DNA of 64,000 nt from Panax quinquefolius (taxonomy: Eukaryota; Streptophyta; Magnoliopsida; Apiales; Araliaceae): positions 134,511,575 through 134,575,574 of the forward strand of contig CM035163.1 in assembly GCA_020205615.1 (NCBI GenBank). The letters run 5' to 3'. Positions 24,150 to 33,742 of the stretch are shown here, one piece after another. The position numbers and the translations under genes are program-made. How positions within the stretch are numbered: position 1 is the first letter of the stretch; each line of letters opens with the position of its first letter. The notes beneath the pieces are model-generated. The model saw only the letters and a list, made by a program, of their open reading frames with translations. It was not told the origin of the DNA and searched no databases.

Positions 24150-24473
24150 GTAAGAGCAAATCCAATGATAATGTCAAAATGGCTCTATAGCCATTGCTAT
24201 ATTTCGGTACAAAAAAGTGCCCAGTCTCCGGTGGTTGGTTCTATTTTAGCACCAAATTGTTTCAAATTTAACTAACTTTCCTTCCATCTCATGGTTAATT
24301 ACTATTATTATTATTATTATTATTACTATTATAGTTATAATAATAATAATTACTATTATAATTATTATTATTATTATAATAATAATAATTATAATTATTA
24401 TTATTATTATTATTTTTGTTATTAATATTAATATTATTATAATTACTATTATTGTATTATTATTATTATTAAA

Positions 24474-24504
<31 letters not shown>

Positions 24505-24858
24505 TTATAATAAATTATTATTATTAAAATTATTACCATTATTATTACTACTATTATTATTATTATCATTACTATTATAATTATAATTATTATTAGTGTT
24601 ATTATTATTGTAAAATATTATTATTATTATTATTATTATTATTATCATTACTATTATAATAATAATTATTGTTATTATTATCATCATTATTGTTATAGGA
24701 TGACTATAGTCATCCTTGGTTCTATATTTAGAACCAAGTATAGCATTTTGCTATTTTAGAACTAATTAAAGAAGTGGGTTGGATTTGAGTTTTTGCCATT
24801 TGGTGCTATAATTTGACTATAGAACCAATTATAGCACCCCCATTGGATTTGCTTTAAT
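24150..24858. mobile_element. MITE with inverted ends, swollen by ATT microsatellite
   Basis: The left end agagcaaatccaatg and right end cattggatttgctt are inverted copies. Subterminal blocks (ttggttctattttagcacc and tttggtgctataatttg) also pair. TAA/TTA flank the ends, in keeping with PIF/Harbinger-type insertion. The interior 24299-24700 is almost entirely imperfect ATT/ATA repeats, which explains the long isoleucine/asparagine open frames on the minus strand. Confidence 0.65.
24299..24700. repeat. Imperfect (ATT)n microsatellite of about 400 bp
   Basis: Runs of attattatt broken by ata, act and att variants, with local inverted symmetry. Non-coding. Confidence 0.95.
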
Positions 24859-25317
24859 TAGTTTTTTCCACATGATTATACTATTGAGTCACATGAATGA
24901 ACTATTAATTCACATGAAAAAACGGTTTTTTTATTTTAAAAAATTATTTAACACTCTAATAGCTACAATTATTTTCTTAATATCCTAATAAATATTTATC
25001 CATTTGAAAAATTTTGAACATCTTTCCCATGCCTAATACTTCATCTGTTTTAAAATATAAGATTATTACCAACTTTTCAAAGCCAACTTTAGATATTTTC
25101 AAATTGAAATAGATTCCCTTAAATGCAATGATGAATATTGTAAAACTAATTCTAAAATATTACTCTTTTATTGTTTCATAATTTTAAATGAATTACCTCA
25201 ATTTGAAATTTGGAAATATTTTAATTTAACTTTCTAATTAAAGTCAACAATAATAATGTAACTTGGTACAGAAATTAAAAATATATAACTAACAAAGCTC
25301 TTCTTGACCTCTATATA
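24859..25317. other. A+T-rich intergenic sequence
   Basis: No gene seen. It lies between the MITE and the 3' end of the M48 gene and probably includes that gene's 3'UTR near 25300. Confidence 0.5.
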
Positions 25318-27725
25318 TCAACATGTGTTGGCAGCTCCTCCTCTAACTTGCTCATATATAGTTACTGCTTCTCCCATCACTTGTTCTAGAGACTTGATTC
25401 TCGTTTTACCAGATGGGTGATAGGATACAAAGCATCTTCTTAAATAATGTATCAAATTTTTCATAGAGTACGTTACATCATTATTTCTTGTCGTCCTCTC
25501 CATTAGTACAGGAAATGAACTAGGGTCATAACCAGCCGAAGCAACTAGCATTAGTCCAATGTAATCTGCTACCAATTCTTCTCTGCAAATAACAACAACA
25601 ACAACAATAATAATAATCAATTAAATACAATCAAGCGGAATCCAATTTTGGTGCAATGAAAAAAAATGAATTCTCTCATTCTATTTCGATGATATTCCGA
25701 AGTCGACGAATTGTACGAAGTAGAACGAGCTAACTCTACTTATCTAGTTATTTTCTAAAGTCTTCATTTAAAAATGTATTTCGAATTTTGGAACGGAAGG
25801 AGTATTGTATTGTAATTTTATTACTTCACTCTATTTTTTTTGTAATTAAAATATTTATAAGTATCCATAACAAACGATTGCAATGTACACTACTCCAGCA
25901 AACAAATCTTATACTGTTAATCCAAAAATTCAACCCAAAAAGGAACTGGCCGCAACTCATAGTAGCTGCTAAAAGGATTTTTTTTTTATTGGCCGCTACT
26001 CTTAGTGGCGGCTAGAGAATTGTTTTTTTTGTTGGTCTCTACTAAGAGTAGATATGTCTTAAACACCTAAGTTGTATTACAATAAGGAGCTTAAATTTTA
26101 AATAATCAAATTGTCACAATAATTGACAATGTTAAATTATATTACATAAGAAATTATTTATACAAATATTTTATAAAAATAAATACATTAAATATAGTTG
26201 ACAGTTAAATTTTATTACTTGAGAAATTATTCTTACAAATAAATACATTGAATATAATTGACAATTTAGATTTTATTACTTAAGAAATTATTTATAAAAA
26301 TAAATATAGTATACATAGTTGACAATGTTAAATTTTATTACTTAAGAAATTATTTATACAAATATTTTATATATTGAAACTATTTAAATCTAACTAAGAT
26401 ATGCGTGTTTTAGAAATTTCTCCTGTCATCTACTCTTAGTAGAAGTCAGGAAAAACATAATTCTCTAGTCGATTCTAAGAGTAGCGGCCAGTAAAAAAAA
26501 TCCTCTTAGCCGCTACTAATAGTTGCTGCCAGTTCCTCTTTGGGCCGTTGAATCTCTGGATTAACGGTGCAAGATCTGTTTGCTGAAATACTATCCAAAG
26601 CAATCGTTCGCTATAAATCACAACCATATATATATATATATAAACAAGATTCAAACATGTAGAGATTTTGTAGATTAAGTCATCAAATTAAAGAAACAAA
26701 GATTCATACCTCATTTTAAACCATTGGATGAAGATAATTAGAGGCACCATTGTGAAATTACCAGGGAAGGTGTACGCTATGAAAGTTACCAACTTTAAGT
26801 AATTTGTTTCTGAGATTGAACATACCCAATGACCAACCTAATCAAAAACAAATTTAAGTTATTATTCACAAAAACTAGTAGATGAACCCATGAGAAGCAC
26901 AGACATGTTTGAATATTAGTATGTAAAATTTATTTAAACATTATAATTCATGTAAATTCTAAAACATGCATGTGTAATATATTACTAGCTACTCCATATA
27001 TCATAACATACCTCATGCCCAAGAATAGCTGCAATGTCTTTTTCAGAATTGCAATAGTACTCAATCATGCCAGTAGTAATTCCAATCCTGCGTAATCCTC
27101 TAATATAATAAGCTATAGCCTTACGGCTATCCACAACTTCCAGTTTCCAATTATGTCCTTCCAAGTGTGAGGAAGTATATATATGAGCGAGCTTGTTAAA
27201 CACCTCTTCTCTCATATCAGACGCGACTGAATAATAATTGCCAGTTCTGCCAATTTTCGGGTCGGCTGAAAGTACTGTCACACGCTTATCATCTTCCAAC
27301 TTTAATCCAACATTCAATGCGTTAATGATCTCTCCAAATATCGACTCCACTCGAATACGTGTAGGGTGGGTTGGGGGCAGTATTTTCCCTCCATGTACCC
27401 ATTCAAAATTATACCAATACCGTAACTCATCTCCTACTAGTCCACTCAGAATAGTCGAAGCAGATGATAAAACGAAATCATGTGCAGGATTCTTCATATT
27501 TCTCCCAACTCTTCTGAGGCAAGTGTAGTTGAAAAGAATGGTTGAAACTATGAAACATAAACCAATCAACACACTTTTGAGACAATTTTCATGTCTAAGC
27601 CACCTAGGTCTAGGTATTATTTTCGCAAGTTTATTAATTCTCGAGGGAATTAAATATTGATCACGATCCGAACAACATTGAATTGTTAATAGTCGATTGC
27701 CAAATCTTTTCTTCTTTTTGCTCAA
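25318..27725 (-). CDS. OMA1: M48 metallopeptidase, mitochondrial OMA1-like, diverged
   Basis: Three minus-strand exons splice in frame: 27725-27012, 26837-26710, 25582-25318. The zinc site HEVGH is split by the first intron (..GHEV|GH..). The third ligand lies in REELVADYIG (E-x3-D), followed by LMLVASAGYDP and near the end SYHPSGKTRIKSLEQVM, both hallmarks of plant OMA1 proteins. Earlier segments GGKILPPTHPTRIRVES and SSHLEGHNWKLEVVDS fit the same family. A hydrophobic stretch SVLIGLCFIVSTILFNY suggests one membrane span. OMA1 acts in inner-membrane quality control. The segment before HEVGH (YYIRGLRRIGITTG) differs strongly from the usual CLPGGK-type strand. No in-frame ATG opens exon 1, so an upstream exon is missing from this model. 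Gene or young pseudogene are both possible. Confidence 0.75.
25862..26615. mobile_element. Foldback element in intron 2 of the M48 gene
   Basis: Arms of about 190 bp are inverted copies. The left arm includes acgattgcaatg, gttaatcca, aaggaactggc and ggccgctactctta. The right arm holds the inverses gagtagcggccagt, gccagttcctctt, ggattaacggtgc and caatcgttcg. The A+T-rich centre (about 26110-26370) holds four repeats of about 75 bp built on taaattttattacttaagaa. No coding capacity; exact ends and target duplication are unclear. Confidence 0.8.
26110..26370. repeat. Four tandem repeats of about 75 bp inside the foldback element
   Basis: Repeats share ttattacttaagaaattatt and a (a/g)ttgaca(a/g)tt block. 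They form the loop between the two long arms. Confidence 0.7.
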
Positions 27726-28303
27726 CGATGCTATTCAGATTCACACAAATTGGGGGTGTCGATAATGTTTTGTTCAACAATTGACAATCTCACACCAACA
27801 ATTTTGTATCGTCCGGGGCAAACACAGATTTCTATATGCTTGAAACCCAAGTAAAGATACCTCCATAAAGTTAATGGGGAAATATAGTAGACTCTTGCCG
27901 TCTGCATATTGGAACGCATAATTAACTCCATTGATCTTATTTATAAGCTACATACATACATGAAAACATATACATTGACAAGTTAGTGTTTGAAAAACCC
28001 GGCCTTACAACTAAAACGGTCTCTAATAAATTAAAGAGCAAATTACCAATAACACGCCAAACAAATATTATGCAATCACTAAATAAATAAATAAATAGTA
28101 GTATGAAAATAAACCGAAAGACAAGAGACACCAAATCTTAAATGAAAAACTCTAAAAATTAAGAAGTAAAAACTACGGGACACTTTGAAATTTTACGTGA
28201 AAAACCCTCTAAAACTAAGAAAAATTAAGAGGTAAAAAATTAGGACGAACTACTGAGCACAAGACACTAGATTTTACTTGAGGTAAGAGGTAAAAACTAT
28301 TGG
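27726..28303 (-). other. Region upstream of the M48 exons
   Basis: On the minus strand an open stretch (27931-27731, starting MELIMRSNMQTARVYY) ends just before the M48 frame, but no clear splice pair joins them. The rest is A+T-rich. It probably contains the missing first exon or leader of the M48 gene. Confidence 0.35.
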
Positions 28304-30292
28304 ACCTGCATAACTACTGTTCTTTCTAATAAACCCAGAAAGAAAATTACTCCAAAGTCTCCGATACAAACGCATCTCTTTGCCGCAATTTATAAAACAT
28401 GTGGAAGGCATTGCCTAGAAAAAAATAAAGCACACCCACAAACTACTGAAGGGATAATGAATTAATACTCACCAGCAGTTTAGTTTTCCTTAACGGAACG
28501 GAACGAAGGAGAAGAGGCTGCAGCTGCGAGGTCTCAAAGAAAGTGGAGGGTTTTAGTTTGAGGGTTTTAGTTTTATATTCTGTGATTTTTATGTTTAGAA
28601 TAAGTACACAGTATATTGGACTTTCTTTGGAGACATAGTACTAGTATATATGTATGTATCATATTATATCCTTTTTGATTTTGGAAAGAATCTTTCCATC
28701 CTGCCTTATTAAAAACAAAAATCCTAATATCTTTAGGAATTAATTCCACCGACCAGTAGGATTAGGCTCCACAAAAAAGAAACTCCCAATTGTGAGAGAA
28801 ATTGAATAGAGTAAAAAATAAAAGTCAATGAGCAATTCATTACCGAGTGTGAATGGAAAAGAAGTTGATATTAGCAGTGATTCTGATAGAAGTAGTGAAG
28901 AACATAGAGCAGTTTCTGAGGAAGGAGTAGATTCTGGTTCGGATATGTCTTCTGATGGGGATGATCCATTCACAGATGATTTTCTGGACGGAAGTGAGGA
29001 TGAAGAAGGTACAGGTTCTCAGGGTGCATTAGTTAGTTCCCTGTAACCATTTCCAAAAATCTTGTTTTGGTTAAGAATTATTATGTTTTCTTTGCAGGCA
29101 AAGGTTCAGATATAGATTCTGAGTCGGACGAATCTGATATCGAGAAGAAGTCTAAAGCTATTGATGAAAAGCAGGCGAGAGTAGAAGATGATGCAGAAGC
29201 GGAATTGCAGCTAAACATCAAAGAAGAAGCTGATGAATTCAGATTGCTAACCACAGAGGTTTATCTTTATCAACACTTCTAGCCTTGTAGTTCGTTTGGT
29301 TTATGTTTCTATTATTTGATGTTTAGGTTCTTGTTATCATGCTTAAGCTAGATTTGTCTGTAATAACTTAGGAACTTGAGGAACAGGCACAAGGACCCCT
29401 CCGATCTTCCAAGGCTCCAGCGCAGGATAAAAGAGAGTGAGTAATATGTCTGTTTATGTTCCCAATCAATGTTAAGCCAGTCTTCATTTCATAGTTGTTC
29501 ATGTATATTGCTATTCAATATTTCAGTTGTTCGAGTGCTTTCAAATTTTAAGTCTTTGCGCCAAGAAGGGGCAACACGTAAGGATTACATCCAACAACTT
29601 AAGATGGACTTGGCTTCATACTATGGTTACAATGATTACCTGATTGAGGTCTTGGTGGAGGTAGTATCTAATATTGTTGAAATCATCTCCATGTTATTAG
29701 TTGTAATGGTATGCTTATTTTCCTTCATGGTGCTTTGACTCTCAGTTTGTATTTCTTACAGATGTTTCCAGTTGTTGAACTCATGGAACTTATTGAAGCC
29801 TCTGTGAAGCAGCGACCTATTTGTCTTCGTACAAACACTTTAAAGGTGGCATCTTAGGATTTGGATGTTTCGACTAAACTGCATTTTGCTAATCATTTAC
29901 TTCTCTCTCTATGTAATAATTCAGGCACAGAGAAGGGATTTGGCTGGTATTTTGTTGAACAGGGGTGTCAACTTAGATCCCTTAAGCAAGTGGTCAAAAG
30001 TAAGAGTTATTAATATCCTTATTACAGCTTTAACATCATTATGTTTTAATTATCAAGAATTTCAAATTATTTTCTACATAAACCTGCAAGTTGGCTTAGT
30101 TGTTTATGACTCACAAGTGCCCATTGGTGCCACTCCTGAATACATGGCTGGTTATTATATGGTAACTTGATATTTTAGTTAGAAATCATTGCCTTATTAT
30201 ATACTTATTTGAAAAAACTATTATTATTATTTAATTTGTCCAGTCACATCATTTTTAACATTTATGTCAACAGCTGCAAAGTGCAAGCTCAT
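28304..30292 (+). repeat. Tandem duplicated segment, copy 1
   Basis: From cctgcataact to gcaagctcat this 2.0 kb segment matches 37680-39650 at high identity, with scattered substitutions and indels. It includes the upstream region and the first NOP2 exons. The left edge lies at 28304 and the right edge abuts the copia element. Confidence 0.9.
28828..30292 (+). pseudogene. NOP2: NOP2-like 25S rRNA methyltransferase, partial copy 1
   Basis: Exons at 28828-29008, 29098-29258, 29372-29436, 29527-29660, 29762-29845, 29925-29999, about 30090-30161 and 30274-30292. They encode the acidic N-region (KEVDISSDSDRSSEEH, then IDEKQARVEDDAEAELQLNI) and the RNA-binding part ([54 protein letters not shown]). 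NOP2/NSUN1 makes m5C in large-subunit rRNA in the nucleolus. Lesions: the third exon has 7 rather than 6 bases before the gatctt codons, a +1 shift relative to the family's GPPDL. The acceptor of the seventh exon reads ctgcaag where copy 2 has ctgcag|g. The eighth exon is cut after 19 bp by the copia element. The extreme N-terminus is also missing. Confidence 0.85.
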
Positions 30293-30338
30293 AAGTAATT
30301 TGCATGTAATAAGTTGTTTGTCTTTTGTTTTTCCATCA
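30293..30338 (+). repeat. 5' LTR reduced to 46 bp
   Basis: aagtaatttgcatg equals LTR positions 13-26 of the 3' LTR, and ttgtttgtcttttgttttt...ccatca equals its last 30 bp or so. The first 12 bp and about 215 bp of the centre are missing. Position is fixed by the primer site directly after. Confidence 0.8.
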
Positions 30339-30339
30339 G

Positions 30340-30352
30340 TGGCATCAGAGCC
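30340..30352 (+). other. Primer-binding site of the copia element
   Basis: tggcatcagagcc follows the LTR end; one change from the standard TGGTATCAGAGCC of initiator tRNA-Met. Confidence 0.8.
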
Positions 30353-30475
30353 AGAAATAGAAGAGAAAAGCGAGAGTTCCAAAAGACTTTTGAAAGTCCC
30401 CAAATAGTCCATTGTCCAAAAATAGCAGTAGCTCTTTTTACTCATCTGTTTTTCTTTTGCGGAAGCAGTAAAACA

Positions 30476-31440
30476 ATGGCTTTAGATTCCAATTTTGTGC
30501 AGGCGGCAATCCCACGTTTTTATGGTCACTATGACCATTGGAGCATGCTAATGGAGAATTTCCTACTGTCAAAAGAATATTGGCAGATTATTGAATCTGG
30601 AATTGGACAACCAGAAAAAGATGCAGTGTTGACAGATGCTCAGAAAACAGAGTTGGAAGGGAGAAAGCTAAAAGATTTAAAGGCAAAAAACTACCTCTTT
30701 CAGGCAATTGATCGTCCCATTTTGGAAACAATTCTTAGCAAAGACACTTCCAAGGATATTTGGGATTCCATGAAGAAGAAGTATTAAGGTACAACACGGG
30801 CTAAGAGGCAGCAGCTTCAAGCACTTCGTTCGGAGTTCGAAATGCTTCGAATGAAATCAGGAGAGTCAGTTTCAGACTATTTTTCAAGAACGATGGCAAT
30901 CGTTAATCAGATGCGAATCCATGGCGACAAGACGGATGATGTTACTATTGTTGAGAAGATTCTTCGATCCTTGACACCAAAATTTAATTTTGTTGTCTGT
31001 TCTATAGAAGAGGCTAATGATGTTGATAAACTTGCAATTGATGAATTACAAAGTTCTCTGTTGGTTCATGAGAAAAAAATTAACCAACAGGAGAAAGAAG
31101 AACAAGCATTGAAGGCCTTATCAGAAAATAACTCTACACCTAATAGAGCTGATAGTGGACGGGCCGACGGGGTAGAGGCAATGGACGTGGTAGAGGAGGC
31201 AGATTTAACAATGATCGTGGGTTCCACCAACAAAACCATCAGCATTATGAGAAACAATTTCAAAGAAAAGGCAGAGGACGTGGTGGCTACCACTCAACAA
31301 ATTATAGACCAAAGTCAGCAGACAAGTCCAATGTTGAGTGTTACAGATGTCACAGGTATGGCCATTATAAGTCGGAATGTGAAACTAATTTTAATAGACA
31401 AAGTGGAGAAAAAACTAACTTTGCAGAAAAGGAAGAAGAA
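30476..31440 (+). pseudogene. copia gag with CCHC knuckle
   Basis: Starts MALDSNFVQAAIPRFYGHYD, followed by the YDHWSMLMENFL motif of copia gag (UBN2 type). A TAA at 30785 interrupts it where the family usually has glutamine. Reading continues with LQALRSEFEMLRMKSGES and MRIHGDKTDD. A shift near 31150 moves the glycine/arginine-rich part to another frame. The zinc knuckle CYRCHRYGHYKSEC is intact at 31339-31380. Confidence 0.88.
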
Positions 31441-31809
31441 GTGTCTCTTTTGATGGTGAGTCATGTGAAGGAAGAAGCTCAACAAAACATGTGGTATTTA
31501 GACACCGGCTGCAGCAACCACATGTGTGGAGACAAAAAGGCGTTTTCTAAGTTGGACGAATCGTTCCGTAACACTGTCAAGTTTGGTGACAACTCCATAG
31601 TTTCTGTCATGGGAAAAGGAAAGGTAACTGTTCAAACTAAAGGAAATTCTACCCATATCTCTAATGTTCTTTTTGTCCCAGACTTAAAGACCAACTTGCT
31701 CAGTGTGGGTCATCTACAAGAAAAGGGGTACGAGATTATTATCAAAAATGGAGTATGTCGTATTCAAGATGCAAAGTTGGGCTTAATTGCTCAAGTTAAC
31801 ATGACATAA
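31441..31809 (+). pseudogene. copia aspartic protease region
   Basis: MWYLDTGCSNHMCG contains the catalytic DTG at 31501-31509. KFGDNSIVSVMGKG and LFVPDLKTNLLSVGHLQEKG follow. It ends in a premature TAA at 31807, inside what should be a continuous polyprotein leading into the GAG-pre-integrase segment. Confidence 0.9.
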
Positions 31810-31815
31810 AATCGC

Positions 31816-32760
31816 ATGTTCCCGTTGGTTCTTCACAACACCAAGCATATGTGTTTTTCAGCAAAATTGAAGGATGAATCATGGCTATGGCATTTTCATT
31901 ATGGTCATCTAAACTTTGGTGGTTTAAAGGCTCTACAACAGAAAAACATGGTGATTGGTCTTCCTCAAATTAAAGCTCCCGCTGAAGTTTGTGAAGAATG
32001 CTTTGTTAGTAAACAACAACGTATTGATTCAAGCAAGGAAAATCATTGAGAGCAAAAAGGCCATTGGGCGATTCACTCGATCGTGTGGGGCGAATAAGTC
32101 CATCTTCTAATGGAGGTAAAAGATACATAATTACCTTCATTGATGATTATAGTAGAAAAATTTGGATTTATTTTTTGCAAGAGAAATGTAAAGCTTTTGC
32201 AGCCTTTAAAAAATATAAAGTGCTTGTTGAGAAGGAAGTTGGCGGCCCATCAAAGTTCTTCATACTGATCGTGGTGGAGAATAGAACTCACATGAATTTG
32301 CAAGTTTTTGTGAGGCTCATGGAATCAAGAGACAACTTACAACAGCTTATACTCCCCCAGAGAACGGTGTGTGCGAAAGGAAAAATCGCACTATTATGAA
32401 TATGGTCGAAGTCTTTTAACAAGCGGTATTCAAAACTTTATGGCGAAGCGGTCGATTGGAGCATTCACATTTTGAGCGAAGCCCCACACTTGTTGTTCAA
32501 AATATACGGCCGGAAAAGAAGCCACGGAGCGGAGGGGAAACCAAAGAAGATGGATCATTTCAGAATTTTTGGGTGTATTGCTTATGACCATATTCCAGAT
32601 GAGAAGAGAAAGAAGCTGGACAACAAAGGAGAAAAATGTGTTTTTCTTGGTGTCAGTGATCAATCAAAGGCCTATAAACTGTACAATCCTAGCACCATGA
32701 AAATAATTATTAGTCGTGATGTGGTTTTTGATGAAAATGGCACATGGTTGTAGAGTGAAA
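31816..32760 (+). pseudogene. copia integrase
   Basis: The HHCC zinc region is visible as HYGHLNFGGL and CEECFVSKQQR (31890-32025). The core starts at ITFIDDYSRKIW (32128). Frameshifts then scramble the middle (about 32240-32470). The C-terminal part reads FRIFGCIAY, CVFLGVSDQSKAYKLYNPST and a stop at 32751 (tggttgtag) in place of a tryptophan. Confidence 0.88.
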
Positions 32761-32819
32761 ATGGTGTTAAGCAAAGCATTCCAACAGATTTAGATGATGA
32801 CGAGACAAGGCAGCAACCT

Positions 32820-33742
32820 ATGGAGACAGTACAACAACCAGACTCAATCATTCAAGATCAACCTCAAAGTCCACTTGTTAATGAAGCTGCAGAACAAAGA
32901 CCTCAACGACAGAGAAAAAGGCCTGCTTGGATGACAGATTATGAGGTAGATGATTTTGACAAGTCTGAAGAAGATATACTTACACATTTTGCTTTATTCT
33001 CAGATTGTGATCCTGTCACTTTCGAAGTGGCTGTCAAAGAATCAAAATGGAGAAAGGCTATGGATGCTGAAATTACAGCCATAAAAAGAAATGATACTTG
33101 GGAGCTTTGTGATCTTCCAAAAGGGCAGAAAACAATTGGTGTAAAATGGGTTTACAAGACAAAGCTGAAGGAGAATGGTGAAGTTGATAAGCACAAGGCA
33201 CGTTTGGTGGCTAAGGGCTACAAGCAGGAGTTTGGTGTTGATTATAAAGAAGTCTTCGCTCCGGTTGCAAGGCATGACACAATCAGATTGGTGATTGCAT
33301 TGGCAGCTCAAAACTCATGGCCTATCTTCCAATTGGACGTGAAATCAGCTTTCCTTCATGGAGATTTGAAAGAAGAGGTATTTATCGATCAACCTCCTGG
33401 TTATGTGAAACTTGGAAATGAGCATAAAGTGTATAAATTAAAAAAGGCTCTATACGGATTAAAACAAGCTCCACGTGCTTGGTATAATCGTATAGAAACT
33501 TATTTTTTAAAGGAAGGATTTCAAAAATGTCATTATGAACATTCACTTTTCATAAAGATGGAAGATGGAGGAAAAATGCTCATTATCTGTTTATATGTAG
33601 ATGATCTAATCTACACTGGTAATAACACAACAATGTTTGAAAGTTTTAAGAAATCCATGATGACTGAATTTGAGATGTCTGATCTTGGTATGATGCATTA
33701 CTTTCTTGGGATTGAAGTGGTTCAGTCCCCTACTGGTATTTT
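32820..33742 (+). pseudogene. copia reverse transcriptase, left part
   Basis: An open frame of over 900 bp with KWVYKTKLKENGEVDKHKAR, KGYKQEFGVDYKEVFAPVAR, FQLDVKSAFLHGDL and YGLKQAPRAWY. The catalytic YVDD is at 33594-33605. It ends in ..VVQSPTGIF, where the solo gypsy LTR interrupts. The other half continues at 36325. Confidence 0.95.
33738..33742. repeat. Left target-site duplication of solo LTR (atttt)
   Basis: atttt directly before TGTGACGCCC; the same atttt follows the LTR at 36320-36324. Confidence 0.85.

Noticed and set aside
24246..24687. Minus-strand frames of almost pure Ile/Asn
   Set aside because: Translation of the ATT microsatellite.
27238..27528. 96-codon plus-strand frame over the M48 exon
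   Set aside because: Antisense shadow of the peptidase frame.
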